Source of the DNA: Microbacterium commune
Lineage (GTDB): Bacteria; Actinomycetota; Actinomycetes; Actinomycetales; Microbacteriaceae
Assembly: GCF_014836945.1 (NCBI RefSeq)
Contig: NZ_JACSPX010000001.1
Coordinates: 1,263,510 to 1,327,509 of the forward strand
Reading direction: 5' to 3'
DNA: 64,000 nt
A program made the translations under genes and the position numbers. Under the pieces are notes generated by a model, which saw only the letters and a list, made by a program, of their open reading frames with translations, had not been told where the DNA came from and ran no database searches. This document shows, one piece after another, positions 27,628-37,033 of this stretch (the stretch's first letter is position 1; every line of letters begins with the position of its first letter).

Positions 27628-27888
27628 ATGTTCGCGATCACCCCTCCCAGCGCATCGTCGGCTGACGAGATGGCCGCCCTCCTCGGCGGCGTGCGCCTGC
27701 TCGACGATGCGTTCGACACGCTCACGCAGGTGCGCATCGAGCTGTCGCGGCTGATCGCCGACTCCCACTGGCGAGCGGATGCCGTCGAGATCCTGCGCGC
27801 CTCGCTCATCGAACGACGCCGCGAGGCCGACGCGCACAGCGCGGAGGTCGTCGCGCATCGCGATGACTGCCTCCGGGGGATCACATGA
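27628..27888 (+). CDS. Small helical WXG100-like protein
   Basis: Protein of 86 aa predicted to form two helices around a central W48-R-A (ADSHWRADAVEIL), a variant of the WXG turn of ESX-secreted proteins. GGAGA lies 3-4 nt before the ATG. It overlaps the next gene by ATGA, so it is a likely partner or chaperone of that hydrolase. No signal peptide. The family assignment rests on size, helix-W-helix layout and context only. Confidence 0.65.
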   Translation: MFAITPPSASSADEMAALLGGVRLLDDAFDTLTQVRIELSRLIADSHWRADAVEILRASLIERRREADAHSAEVVAHRDDCLRGIT

Positions 27889-29189
27889 GCGGCGACCTGC
27901 AGATCACCGGCGGGGGAGCGATCGCCGTCGACCCCGACCAGATGCGGGCGGTGTCCGATCGGATGGCCGCGGTGGCCGCGCGGCTGGCCGACGCCGGGGA
28001 GAGCGTCCGCCGCGCGCACCGGGTGCTCGCCGCGACGCGCAGCGCGCCGACGTGCATCGATCTGTCGGCGCTGTGGGTGACGGCGCAGAGGCTCGCAGAC
28101 GAGAGTGCGGATCTCGCCTCCGATGCCGCGGGCACGGCGATCATGGCGGATGCCTTCGAACTGGCCGATCTGCGCGCCGAGCAGGAGATGCTCTCGATCA
28201 GGCGGCCGACAGAAGCCGACCGCCTGCAGACCCGCATCGATGAGCTGCTCGCCTCGAACGAGCAGCTGGACACCATGGCACTCACCCTCACCTCGACGTG
28301 GCAGGCATCATCCACGACGGGCCTCTTCGACCAGTCGCTGGATTCGATCGCGTGGGGCGCCTACAGCATGCACGCCGCGCTTCCGATGCGGATGCTCGTC
28401 GGCATGCTCCGCGACGGCACGACGGCGGCCGGAACGGTCCCGCGCGGCACCGTCATCACGGGGGCCGCACCGCCCGTCGCCGTCCGGCGGGTGTCGACGT
28501 CATCCGTCACGGGATCGGCCGTGACGCTCACGCAGCTGGTCACGCGCCTGCCCGGAGGCGCAGCACAGGTCGCCGTCGAGAAGCGCACCCACGCCGGTGG
28601 TGCGGTCTCATTCGTCGCGTACATCGACGGCACCCGCCGGATGACCAGCGGCGGCAGCGACCCGTGGGACATGGGATCGAACTGGGACCTCTACGTCGAC
28701 CGCGAGCAGAGCGCGGCGTACGCGGCGACCGTCGAGGCGCTCCGGCTGTCTGGTGCGGAGGAGGGGGCGCGTGTGGACCTGGTGGGATACTCGCAGGGTG
28801 CGGCGATCGCCGGGGCCGTGGCGATGAGCGGCATGTACCGGACGCCCCGGGTGATGATCGTCGGGAGCCCTGCCGTGCCGTCACTGGGCGCGGATCAGAC
28901 CCTCATCCGCATCTTCCACACCGACGACCCGGTCGGCGCCGGCTTGACCGCGGGCGGCCCGGCACATGCGACCGGATCGCCGCAGAGCATCACCGTCTCG
29001 CGCGAATACGCGACGAAGAACGAGCTCAGCTCGGTTCCCTCGCACTTCCGCGATGCCTACGACGAGACGATCTCCCGGGCGGACGCCTCGGGTGACGCGC
29101 GCGTGAAGAGTCTGCACGCGAGTCTGCGGGCGGAGGCCGGTGACATCGTCTCGGTCGAGCGCATGGAGTTCCAGGCGACCCGGCCGTGA
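27885..29189 (+). CDS. Alpha/beta hydrolase with WXG/LXG-like helical N-terminus
   Basis: Protein of 434 aa in two parts. Residues 1-160 are helical and lack a classical signal, like N-termini of type VII-secreted proteins. Residues 225-400 form an alpha/beta hydrolase: a strand RVDLVGYSQGAAIAG with S303 as nucleophile (the GYSQG elbow resembles PE-PPE and cutinase-type domains), an aspartate in IFHTDDPVG and a histidine in VPSHFRDAY. It is translationally coupled to the WXG-like gene. No immunity gene or ESX machinery lies in the window, so secretion and toxic activity are inferences. Confidence 0.75.
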   Translation: MSGDLQITGGGAIAVDPDQMRAVSDRMAAVAARLADAGESVRRAHRVLAATRSAPTCIDLSALWVTAQRLADESADLASDAAGTAIMADAFELADLRAEQEMLSIRRPTEADRLQTRIDELLASNEQLDTMALTLTSTWQASSTTGLFDQSLDSIAWGAYSMHAALPMRMLVGMLRDGTTAAGTVPRGTVITGAAPPVAVRRVSTSSVTGSAVTLTQLVTRLPGGAAQVAVEKRTHAGGAVSFVAYIDGTRRMTSGGSDPWDMGSNWDLYVDREQSAAYAATVEALRLSGAEEGARVDLVGYSQGAAIAGAVAMSGMYRTPRVMIVGSPAVPSLGADQTLIRIFHTDDPVGAGLTAGGPAHATGSPQSITVSREYATKNELSSVPSHFRDAYDETISRADASGDARVKSLHASLRAEAGDIVSVERMEFQATRP

Positions 29190-29209
29190 GCCCAGGGCGC
29201 GCGCGCCGA

Positions 29210-29611
29210 TCAGCGGCGCTTCTTCTTCTCCTGCGGTCGCAGGATGCCGCCGAGGATCGCGTTGATGACCGAGATCAGGAAAGCCGCGACCACACCCCAC
29301 CAGAACGATTCGACGGTCAGCCCCCAGCTGAACGCGCTGGTGATCCACGCGGTGATCCAGAGCAGCAGGCCGTTGATGACGAACGAGATCAGGCCGAGCG
29401 TGAGGATGTACAGCGGGAACGCCACGATGCGGATCACCGTGCCGATGATCGAGTTGACCAGCGCGAAGACCGCACCGACGGCGAGCAGGGTCAGCGCGAC
29501 CTGCAGGTCGCCGCCAGGGGCGAACGGCCGGATGCCGACTCCGAGAACCGGGATCAGCGTGACGACCCAGATGGCGAAGGCGTTGATGACGACGCGGATG
29601 AGGAATCGCAT
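29210..29611 (-). CDS. Phage holin family (Phage_holin_4-like) membrane protein
   Basis: Four-helix membrane protein of 133 aa of the YvlD/phage holin 4 superfamily. Characteristic segments include the N-terminal IRVVINAFAIWVV, FALVNSIIGTVIRIVAFPLYILTLGLISFVINGLLL and a short basic tail. Chromosomal members are usually not phage genes and have no proven lysis role. It is convergent with the hydrolase upstream and divergent from hisC. Confidence 0.85.
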   Translation of the reverse strand: MRFLIRVVINAFAIWVVTLIPVLGVGIRPFAPGGDLQVALTLLAVGAVFALVNSIIGTVIRIVAFPLYILTLGLISFVINGLLLWITAWITSAFSWGLTVESFWWGVVAAFLISVINAILGGILRPQEKKKRR

Positions 29612-29696
29612 GTGCTGATCCTGTCACGCATCCGCTCTTGCGCGAAGGGACGGGACGGCGGCGTTGCACGGCGACGGCCGCTCTTAGACTGATCCC

Positions 29697-30764
29697 GTGA
29701 CCGAGCCGACCCTGCCCCGCATCCGTCCTGAGATCGCCGCCCTGCCGCCGTACCGCCAGGGCAAGCAGGCGGGGCCGGACGCCTTCAAGCTCTCGAGCAA
29801 CGAGAACCCCTTCGAGCCGCTCCCGTCGGTGCTCGAGGCCCTGCAGACGACTACTCCGATCAACCGCTACCCCGACGCATCCGCAGCGGCCCTGCGCGCC
29901 CGCCTCGGCGAGAAGTACGGCGTCGAGCCCGACGCGGTGCATGTCGCCGCGGGGTCGGTGTCGATCCTGCACCAGCTCGTACTCGGCACCGCGTCGGTCG
30001 GCGATGAGGTCGTCTACGCCTGGCGCTCGTTCGAGGCGTATCCGAGCCTTCCGCTCGTCGCCGGCGCGACCGGCGTGCAGGTGCCCCTCACGTCCGGCGC
30101 CAGGCACGACCTCGACGCGATGGCGGATGCCGTCACCGACCGCACCCGCGTGGTGATCGTGTGCACCCCGAACAACCCGACCGGTCCGGTCGTCAGCAGC
30201 GCCGAGTTCGCCGCCTTCGTCGCCCGTGTGCCGCAGGACGTGCTGATCATCCTCGACGAGGCGTACGCCGAGTTCGTCACCGCGCCCGACGCCGTCGACG
30301 GTCTCGGCGAGCGTGTCTTCGAGCGTCATCCGAACGTGGTCGTGCTGCGCACCTTCTCCAAGGCGTACGGCCTGGCCGGTCTGCGCGTGGGCTACGCGAT
30401 CGGGCATCCGCGCGTGCTCGACGCCGCGCGCACCACGGGCATCCCGCTCTCGGTGACAAGCGCGGCAGAGCGCGCGGCGATCGCCAGTCTCGACGCCGAG
30501 GCCGAGCTTCGCGAGCGGATCTCGGTCATCGTCGAACGGCGCACCCGCCTGATCGGCGGCCTGCGGGCGCAGGGCTGGCAGGTCCCCGACTCGCAGGCGA
30601 ACTTCGTCTGGCTGCCCGCCGGTGAGCGCACCGACGAGGTCGCCGCAGCCTTCGACGCCGCCGACCTGATCGTGCGCCCGTTCTCGGGTGACGGCATCCG
30701 CATCTCGGTCGGCGAAGAGGAGTCGATCGATCGCGTGCTGGCCGTCGCGAAGTCGCTGCTCTGA
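29697..30764 (+). CDS. hisC: Histidinol-phosphate aminotransferase
   Basis: PLP-dependent class I/II aminotransferase of 355 aa that converts imidazole-acetol phosphate to histidinol phosphate, or an aromatic-type relative. SSNENPFEPLPSV at the N-terminus, NNPTGPV, the LDEAYAEF block and K222 in FSKAYGLAGLRVGYA are diagnostic. The start is GTG at 29697; a TAGACT -10 element at 29685-29690 lies 6 nt before it, so the mRNA is probably leaderless. It stands apart from other his genes, as is common for this family in actinobacteria. Confidence 0.88.
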   Translation: MTEPTLPRIRPEIAALPPYRQGKQAGPDAFKLSSNENPFEPLPSVLEALQTTTPINRYPDASAAALRARLGEKYGVEPDAVHVAAGSVSILHQLVLGTASVGDEVVYAWRSFEAYPSLPLVAGATGVQVPLTSGARHDLDAMADAVTDRTRVVIVCTPNNPTGPVVSSAEFAAFVARVPQDVLIILDEAYAEFVTAPDAVDGLGERVFERHPNVVVLRTFSKAYGLAGLRVGYAIGHPRVLDAARTTGIPLSVTSAAERAAIASLDAEAELRERISVIVERRTRLIGGLRAQGWQVPDSQANFVWLPAGERTDEVAAAFDAADLIVRPFSGDGIRISVGEEESIDRVLAVAKSLL

Positions 30765-30847
30765 CACGAGAAGTCCAGATGCCGGGCACTTACGAGGAAC
30801 CCCTAGGTATGCGTGACCTGGCATGCCGACGTGGGTAGCGTGGTCGG

Positions 30848-31975
30848 GTGACCCCGATCGAAGCACCCCTCGTTCGCGTCCTCGCCGACGACGGCAGCTA
30901 CGCACCCTCGGCTGACGCCGAGCGCTACCTGCCCCTCATCGACGCGCTGACCGACGCCGAGCTCGAGCAGTTCTACCGAGACATGGTCGTCATCCGCGCG
31001 ATCGACACCCAGGCGACCAACCTGCAGCGTCAGGGCCAGCTCGCGCTGTGGCCGCCGAGTCGCGGTCAGGAGGCCGCGCAGGTCGGGTCCGCGCGGGCGG
31101 CCCGCACGCAGGACACCCTGTTCCCCTCGTACCGCGAGCACGCGGTCACCCGCATCCGCGGCGTCGATCCGGTCGACATCCTCAAGGTGATGCGCGGCAC
31201 CTCGCACGGCGGCTGGAACCCCCTCGATGCGAAGAACGGCAACACCCGGATCTACACGCTGGTGCTCGGGTCGCAGACGCTGCACGCCGCCGGCTACGCG
31301 ATGGGGCTCAGCTTCGACGGGCGCACCGGCACGGGTGACGTCGACCGCGACGAGGCCGTCGTCGCCTACTACGGCGATGGCGCATCCAGCCAGGGCGACG
31401 TGCACGAGGCCATGGTCTTCGCCGCCAGCTACGACGCTCCCGTGCTGTTCTTCCTGCAGAACAACCACTGGGCGATCTCGGTTCCCGTCCAGACGCAGTC
31501 GAAGGTGCCGCTGGTCGGCCGTGGCGCGGGGTACGGCATCCCGTCGGTGCGCGTCGACGGCAACGACGTGCTCGCCAGCTACGCCGTCTCGCGCGCGCTG
31601 CTCGACGAGACCCGCAGCGGCCTCGGCCCGCGCGCGATCGAGGCGGTCACCTACCGCATGGGCGCGCACACCACGAGCGACGACCCCACCAAGTACCGCG
31701 GCTCGGATGAGGAGCAGCGCTGGGCGCAGCGCGACCCGATCGCGCGGATGCGCGCGTTCCTCGAGGGGCGGGGCGCGCCGGCATCCCTGTTCGACGAGAC
31801 GGATGCCGAGGCGGCGGACGCCGCCGAAGACCTCCGCCGCCGCGCCGTCACCCTCGCCTCGCCGGAGCGATCGCTGATCTTCGATCACGTCTACAGCGAC
31901 CCGCACCCGCTGATGGCCGAGCAGAAGGCCTGGCTGGACGACTACGAGGCCTCGTTCGAGGGGAGTGCATCGTGA
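30848..31975 (+). CDS. bkdA: 2-oxo-acid dehydrogenase E1 alpha subunit (branched-chain type)
   Basis: Alpha subunit (375 aa) of a heterotetrameric thiamine-diphosphate E1. The TPP/Mg motif runs from GDGASSQGDVHEAM to FFLQNN (residues 176-206). Actinobacteria normally use the single-chain AceE for pyruvate, so an E1alpha/E1beta/E2 set is more likely branched-chain 2-oxo-acid dehydrogenase, supplying CoA starters for branched fatty acids; pyruvate remains possible. The GTG start at 30848 is 6 nt after TAGCGT, consistent with a leaderless message. It overlaps the E1 beta gene by 4 nt. Confidence 0.87.
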   Translation: MTPIEAPLVRVLADDGSYAPSADAERYLPLIDALTDAELEQFYRDMVVIRAIDTQATNLQRQGQLALWPPSRGQEAAQVGSARAARTQDTLFPSYREHAVTRIRGVDPVDILKVMRGTSHGGWNPLDAKNGNTRIYTLVLGSQTLHAAGYAMGLSFDGRTGTGDVDRDEAVVAYYGDGASSQGDVHEAMVFAASYDAPVLFFLQNNHWAISVPVQTQSKVPLVGRGAGYGIPSVRVDGNDVLASYAVSRALLDETRSGLGPRAIEAVTYRMGAHTTSDDPTKYRGSDEEQRWAQRDPIARMRAFLEGRGAPASLFDETDAEAADAAEDLRRRAVTLASPERSLIFDHVYSDPHPLMAEQKAWLDDYEASFEGSAS

Positions 31976-32952
31976 CCATCGAGTCGATGCCCATGTCGAG
32001 GGCGCTGAACGCCGGCCTTCGCAAGGCGATGGAGGACGACCCGCGCGTGCTGCTGATGGGCGAGGACATCGGCCGCCTGGGCGGCGTCTTCCGCATCACC
32101 GAGCACCTGCAGCGTGACTTCGGCGACCACCGCGTGCTCGACACCCCGCTCGCCGAATCCGGCATCGTGGGCACCGCGATCGGCCTCGCGATGGCCGGCT
32201 TCCGCCCGGTGGTCGAGATCCAGTTCGACGGCTTCGTGTTCCCCGCCTTCGACCAGATCACCTCGCAGCTCGCGAAGCTCACCAACCGGCACGAGGGTGC
32301 TCTGTCGATGCCCGTCGTGATCCGCATCCCCTACGGCGGGCACATCGGAGCCGTCGAGCACCACCAGGAGAGCCCCGAGGCGTACTTCGCGCACACACCG
32401 GGTCTGCGGGTGGTCGCGCCGTCGACGTCGAACGACGCCTACTGGATGATCCAGGAGGCGATCCGGTCGAACGATCCGGTGATCTTCCTCGAGCCGAAGA
32501 GCCGCTACTGGCAGAAGGGCGAGGTCGAGCTCGAGGCATCCGCCCTGCCCCTGCACGCATCCCGCGTGGTGCGCCGCGGCACCGACGTGACTCTCGTCGG
32601 CCACGGTGCCATGGTGACCACCCTGCTGCAGGCGGCCGCACTCGCCGAGGCCGAGGGCACGAGCTGCGAGGTCGTCGACGTGCGCTCGCTCTCCCCGGTC
32701 GACTACGGTCCGATCCTCGACTCGGTGCGCTCCACCGGCCGCATGATCTATGCGCAGGAGGCGCCGGGTCACACGAGCGTCGGCAGCGAGATCGCCGCGA
32801 CCGTGATGGAGCGCGCGTTCTACGCGCTCGAGGCGCCGGTGCTGCGGGTGTCGGGCTTCGACGCTCCGTTCCCGCCGGCCAAGCTCGAGGGCACCTACCT
32901 GCCGGATGCCGACCGCATCCTCGAAGCCGTCGACCGCTCGCTCGCCTACTGA
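31972..32952 (+). CDS. bkdB: 2-oxo-acid dehydrogenase E1 beta subunit
   Basis: Beta subunit of 326 aa with the transketolase-like fold: [43 protein letters not shown] and the C-terminal transketolase domain with [11 protein letters not shown]. It pairs with E1 alpha to form the active site. The GTG at 31972 overlaps the preceding stop (GTGA), so translation is coupled. It is followed 20 bp later by the E2 gene. Confidence 0.92.
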   Translation: MTIESMPMSRALNAGLRKAMEDDPRVLLMGEDIGRLGGVFRITEHLQRDFGDHRVLDTPLAESGIVGTAIGLAMAGFRPVVEIQFDGFVFPAFDQITSQLAKLTNRHEGALSMPVVIRIPYGGHIGAVEHHQESPEAYFAHTPGLRVVAPSTSNDAYWMIQEAIRSNDPVIFLEPKSRYWQKGEVELEASALPLHASRVVRRGTDVTLVGHGAMVTTLLQAAALAEAEGTSCEVVDVRSLSPVDYGPILDSVRSTGRMIYAQEAPGHTSVGSEIAATVMERAFYALEAPVLRVSGFDAPFPPAKLEGTYLPDADRILEAVDRSLAY

Positions 32953-32972
32953 TCCCCCGGAGGGCATCTGTC

Positions 32973-34307
32973 ATGACCACCGAAACCTTCACCCTGCCCG
33001 ACGTCGGCGAGGGTCTCACCGAGGCCGAGCTCGTCGCCTGGAAGGTCGCCCCCGGCGACGCCGTCGCGGTCAACGACGTCATCTGCGAGATCGAGACCGC
33101 GAAGTCGCTGGTCGAGCTGCCGTCTCCGCACGCCGGCGTCGTCGGCGAGCTGCTGGTCGCCGAGGGCGTCACGGTGGAGGTCGGATCGCCGATCATCACC
33201 TTCGTGTCGGAGGCCGAGGCTGCGGATGCCGGTATCGCGGCGAACCCGAAGGATCCCGCCGCACCGCCGGCGACCGACGAGGGCGGCGGCTCGGTGCTCG
33301 TCGGCTACGGCACCGGGGGAGGGGCGACCTCGCGGCGCCGCACCCCGCGACAGGCGCAGGGGCCCAGTGGGCGTGGCCCGGTGCGCTCGTCGGTGGGAGT
33401 GATCGCGAAGCCGCCGATCCGCAAGCTCGCGCGCGATCTGAACGTCGACCTCACCGAGGTCACGCCGTCCGGTGCCGACGGCGAGGTCACGCGCGACGAC
33501 GTCGTGAAGCACGCCGAGCAGGCGAGCGTGTTCCGCAACATCGAGACTCCCGCGTGGGGCGCTGTGCGCGAGGAGAAGCTGCCCGTCACGCCGCGGGTCG
33601 ACGACGGGCGCTCCGAGTCCATCCCCGTCAAGGGCGTGCGCAAGGCGACCTCGTCGGCGATGGTGCAGAGCGCGTACTCCGCCCCGCATGTGACGGTGTG
33701 GAAGGAGATCGACGCGACGCGCACGATGGAGCTGGTGAAGCGGCTGAAGGCCTCGCCCGACTACGCCGACATCCGCGTGTCGCCGCTGCTGGTCATGGCC
33801 CGCGCCGTGATCTGGGCCGCCCGTCGCACCCCGATGGTCAACGCGGCCTGGGTCGACACCGACGCAGGTGCCGAGATCGCCGTGCGCCACTACGTGAATC
33901 TCGGCATCGCCGCCGCGACCCCGCGTGGCCTGCTGGTGCCGAACATCAAGGACGCGCAGGACCTCAGCATGAAGGAGCTCGCCCGCGCGCTGAACCGTCT
34001 GACGCTCACCGCCCGCGAGGGCAAGACGAGCCCCGCCGACCAGCAGGGCGGCACGATCACGATCACGAACATCGGCGTCTTCGGCATGGACGCGGGCACG
34101 CCGATCATCAACCCCGGCGAGGCCGGCATCGTCGCCATGGGCACGATCGCGCAGAAGCCGTGGGTGGTCGACGGCGAGGTGCGCCCGCGCTGGGTCACGA
34201 CGGTGTCGGGCTCGTTCGATCACCGCGTGATCGACGGCGACGGCATGAGCCGCTTCATCGCCGACGTCGCGTCGATCCTCGAGGAGCCCGCCCTCCTCGT
34301 CGACTGA
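32973..34307 (+). CDS. bkdC: Dihydrolipoamide acyltransferase (E2) of 2-oxo-acid dehydrogenase complex
   Basis: E2 core of 444 aa. A single lipoyl domain covers residues 1-80 with the lipoylated lysine K44 in [12 protein letters not shown] Gly/Arg-rich linker leads to the E1/E3-binding domain (about 146-182, [14 protein letters not shown]), and the catalytic acyltransferase domain ends with [10 protein letters not shown], containing the active-site His and Asp. GGAGG precedes the ATG. No E3 (lpd) gene follows, so dihydrolipoamide dehydrogenase must come from another locus. Confidence 0.93.
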   Translation: MTTETFTLPDVGEGLTEAELVAWKVAPGDAVAVNDVICEIETAKSLVELPSPHAGVVGELLVAEGVTVEVGSPIITFVSEAEAADAGIAANPKDPAAPPATDEGGGSVLVGYGTGGGATSRRRTPRQAQGPSGRGPVRSSVGVIAKPPIRKLARDLNVDLTEVTPSGADGEVTRDDVVKHAEQASVFRNIETPAWGAVREEKLPVTPRVDDGRSESIPVKGVRKATSSAMVQSAYSAPHVTVWKEIDATRTMELVKRLKASPDYADIRVSPLLVMARAVIWAARRTPMVNAAWVDTDAGAEIAVRHYVNLGIAAATPRGLLVPNIKDAQDLSMKELARALNRLTLTAREGKTSPADQQGGTITITNIGVFGMDAGTPIINPGEAGIVAMGTIAQKPWVVDGEVRPRWVTTVSGSFDHRVIDGDGMSRFIADVASILEEPALLVD

Positions 34308-34317
34308 CGCCCGCCCT

Positions 34318-34384
34318 CTCGCTCCGGTATGAGTTTGTGCCGCTTCCCGGCGCAAGAAGCGGCACGAACTCATACCGGAGCGAG
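34318..34384. repeat. Long near-perfect palindrome (29-bp arms)
   Basis: Arms 34318-34346 and 34356-34384 match at 28 of 29 positions (the exception gives G-U in RNA), around a 9-nt loop. It begins 11 bp after the bkdC stop, between convergent genes, so it probably ends transcription from one or both sides. Neither flank has a T-tract, and the arms are far longer than a normal terminator. Confidence 0.85.
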
Positions 34385-34411
34385 TAGCGGTTGGGGTGGG
34401 GGAGAAGGGGG

Positions 34412-35629
34412 TCAGGCGCGCGCGAGGCGGCGCTCGGCGAGCAGGGGCACGGCGCGCTCGCGCGCTGCGCGTCGCGCGGTCGCCACGGCGCCGAGCGAGA
34501 CGACCTCCGCGCCCAGCGACGACGCGAGCAGCTCGGGTGCTGGAAGGTGCAGCTGATCGGGCAGCACGGCGCGCGCCGCGGCGACCACGGGCTCGATGCT
34601 CTCGGCGATCGCCCCGCACACGATCACGCGCGCGGGGTCGTACATGCTGCCGAGCACGCCCACGATGCGCGCGAGTTTCTCTCCGACCCGCGAGCAGACG
34701 AGCACCGCGTCCGGATCGCCGGCGGCGGCTGCCGCGAGCACCGTGCGCGGATCGATGCGGGCGGCGTCCGAGAGCCCGCCGACCGGCCCCCGGCCGTCGA
34801 TCTCGCCGAGGGTCACGGCGGCGCGCACCTCGTCCTGCACCGCGTAGCTCAGGCCGAAGGCCGAGCCCACGCCGATGATGTGATCGAACACGATGCCCTC
34901 GCCGACGCCGCCGTGCGCGCCGTGCAGCAGGTGACCGTCGACGACGACCCCGCCGCCGAAGCGCTCACCGGCCAGCAGCGCCACGTAGTCGCGGCATCCG
35001 ACCGCCTCGCCCAGCGAGCCCTCCGCGACGGCGGCGACGAGCGCGTCGTTCTTGACCTCGATGACAGGCGCCCGGTCGGCGAGCGCTGCCGCGAGGCCAG
35101 GGTTGGTGCGCTCCCAGAATCCCTGCGGATGCGGCGGAGAGGCGCCATCGCGGTCGACCGGAGCGGCGACGCCCACGCAGATCGCCAGCAGCGACTCGGG
35201 GGTGTGGCCGGCTTCGGCCAGAGATCGATCGAGGTGCTGCAGGATCGTGGCTCGTCGTTGCGCCGGGGTCTGCTGGGGGTCGAGTTCGACACGACGATGC
35301 GCGAGCGTGGTGTCGAGCAGATCGGCGATCGTGACCGCGAGATGCGTGTCGCCCGCGTCGATGCCCGCCACCACACCGAGGTCGGGGGAGAGCGTGAAGC
35401 GCCGGGCCGGGCGGCCGGCGCGATACGCTCCAGCCGCTCTGGCATTCGGCAGCTCCGTCAGGATCTTCGCGCCGACCAGGGTGGCGAGCGCTTCGATCGC
35501 GGTGGATCGGGTGATGGAGATGGATGCCATGGCATCCGTCGCCGTGAATTCTCCCGCGGTCCAGGCGTAGTCCAGCACCGCTCCGACGCTGGCTCTGCCG
35601 GTGCCGAGATCTGCGGAGATATCGCTCAC
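34412..35629 (-). CDS. ROK family transcriptional regulator/sugar kinase-like protein
   Basis: ROK (NagC/XylR-like) protein of about 405 aa. The N-terminal winged-helix region (about residues 15-75, ending SISITRSTAIEALATLVGAKIL) is followed by the ROK domain, with GVVAGIDAGDTH as the first phosphate loop and a GIVFDHIIG region. The usual ROK zinc motif with a Cys cluster is not evident. The GTG at 35629 begins VSDISADLG; an in-frame ATG 42 nt further upstream would overlap the promoter region. It is divergent from the sugar ABC operon at 35729 and probably represses it. Confidence 0.8.
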   Translation of the reverse strand: MSDISADLGTGRASVGAVLDYAWTAGEFTATDAMASISITRSTAIEALATLVGAKILTELPNARAAGAYRAGRPARRFTLSPDLGVVAGIDAGDTHLAVTIADLLDTTLAHRRVELDPQQTPAQRRATILQHLDRSLAEAGHTPESLLAICVGVAAPVDRDGASPPHPQGFWERTNPGLAAALADRAPVIEVKNDALVAAVAEGSLGEAVGCRDYVALLAGERFGGGVVVDGHLLHGAHGGVGEGIVFDHIIGVGSAFGLSYAVQDEVRAAVTLGEIDGRGPVGGLSDAARIDPRTVLAAAAAGDPDAVLVCSRVGEKLARIVGVLGSMYDPARVIVCGAIAESIEPVVAAARAVLPDQLHLPAPELLASSLGAEVVSLGAVATARRAARERAVPLLAERRLARA

Positions 35630-35673
35630 AGGTCTTGACCTCTTCCCTCCCCTCTGAGAGAGTACCGGCAAGC

Positions 35674-35694
35674 GATTAGATCTAGTGATTAGAT
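35674..35694. promoter_or_regulatory. Direct repeats in the ROK/ABC divergent promoter, candidate operator
   Basis: GATTAGAT occurs twice (35674-35681 and 35687-35694) with starts 13 bp apart; a TAGATCTA palindrome (35677-35684) overlaps the first copy. The 99-bp divergent gap is A+T-rich compared with its surroundings. The arrangement suggests the binding site of the adjacent ROK regulator. Confidence 0.55.
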
Positions 35695-35728
35695 TTACTC
35701 TCTGGATCTTCAGATCGAAAGGACGACG

Positions 35729-37033
35729 GTGTCTGTGAAATCTCCTCGCGCGGTGCGCGCGGCGGCGAGCGCTGCGGCGCTCGCGCTGCTCGGCTCCGCG
35801 CTCGTCGGCTGCTCGTCAGACGGCCGCGAGACCATCCGCTTCACGTTCAGCAAACGCGAGGCGATCGAGTTCATGACGAAGGTCGTCGCCGACTACAACG
35901 ACTCGCAGGACGACGTGCGCGTCGAGATCGACACCTCGGGTGTCGACGTCGTCTCGGCGAGCTTCGTCCGGGGAAACCCGCCCGACATCATGCTCGCCAA
36001 CTACAACTACGAGGTCGCTCGGTTCGTGCAGCGCTGCGCGCTCAGCGATCTCGGCGGCACCGACGCGGCGAAGAACGTGCGCGACGACCTGCAGCCGCTC
36101 ATGGCGCAGTACGGGTCGTGCGAGGGGCGCACGAGCGCCCTGCCGTACTCGGTGATGGCCGCATCGGTCATCTACAACAAGCAGATCTTCGAGGAGCAGG
36201 GGCTCGAGGTGCCGCGCACCTGGGACGAGCTGCTGCAGCTCGCCGACCAGCTGACAGAGGCGGGCATCACCCCGTTCTACGGCACGTTCAAAGACGACTG
36301 GACCGTCGGTCAGGGGTGGTACGACTACTCGGTGGGCGGTTCGCTCGACGTGCTCGACTTCTTCGACGCGCTGGCGAAGGAGGGCACCGAGGTCGGCCCC
36401 GATTCGGAGGTGTCGTTTCAGAAGGACTTCGCCGAGCCGATGGATCGGATGCTGACCCTCGCGACCGAGTACACGAACGATGACGCTCCCAGCCGCGGCT
36501 ACGGCGACGGCAACCTCGCCTTCTCACGGGGCGAAGCGGCCATGTACCTGCAGGGCCCGTGGGCGTTCAGCGAGATCGCCAAGACCGCGCCCGACCTCGA
36601 ACTCGGCACCTTCCCGCTGCCGATGACCGACGACCCCGACGACCTCGCCGTGCGGGTGAACATGGACCTCGCGGCGATGATCCCGGAGGAGTCGCGGCAC
36701 AAGGAAGCCGCCAGGGACTTCCTGGAGTACCTCTACCTGCCCGAGCACATCGAGGCGTACAACGCGTCGCAGCTTGGATTCACCCCGCTCGAGGGTGCGC
36801 CTGCGCCGGACGATCCGCGCATCGAGGGGATGATCGAGTACTACGACGACGGCCGCATCTACCAGGGCCCGTCGGTGCTGGTGCCCAAGACGATCCCCGT
36901 CTTCAACTACGCGCAGGCCATGGTGCTCGGGGCCGACCCCGCCGACATCCTGCGCACGATGGACGCCGACTGGGCGCGCATCGCCTTCCGCGCCCCGGCG
37001 CCCACCAGCCAGACGAAGGAGTCGGCAGAATGA
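35729..37033 (+). CDS. Sugar ABC transporter substrate-binding lipoprotein
   Basis: Family 1 extracellular solute-binding protein of 434 aa with a lipoprotein signal: basic start, Ala/Leu core and lipobox SALVGC (Cys near residue 29). It captures an oligosaccharide, most likely an alpha-glucoside in view of the downstream GH13 enzyme. The GTG at 35729 is spaced about 8 nt from AAAGGA; the GTG at 35735 is a close alternative. The stop overlaps the first permease gene (ATGA). It lies in a divergent locus with a ROK regulator. Confidence 0.88.
   Translation: MSVKSPRAVRAAASAAALALLGSALVGCSSDGRETIRFTFSKREAIEFMTKVVADYNDSQDDVRVEIDTSGVDVVSASFVRGNPPDIMLANYNYEVARFVQRCALSDLGGTDAAKNVRDDLQPLMAQYGSCEGRTSALPYSVMAASVIYNKQIFEEQGLEVPRTWDELLQLADQLTEAGITPFYGTFKDDWTVGQGWYDYSVGGSLDVLDFFDALAKEGTEVGPDSEVSFQKDFAEPMDRMLTLATEYTNDDAPSRGYGDGNLAFSRGEAAMYLQGPWAFSEIAKTAPDLELGTFPLPMTDDPDDLAVRVNMDLAAMIPEESRHKEAARDFLEYLYLPEHIEAYNASQLGFTPLEGAPAPDDPRIEGMIEYYDDGRIYQGPSVLVPKTIPVFNYAQAMVLGADPADILRTMDADWARIAFRAPAPTSQTKESAE

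Noticed and set aside
29210..29611. Prophage remnant indicated by the holin-like gene
   Set aside because: No integrase, capsid or lysis genes nearby; this family occurs as an ordinary chromosomal gene in many bacteria.
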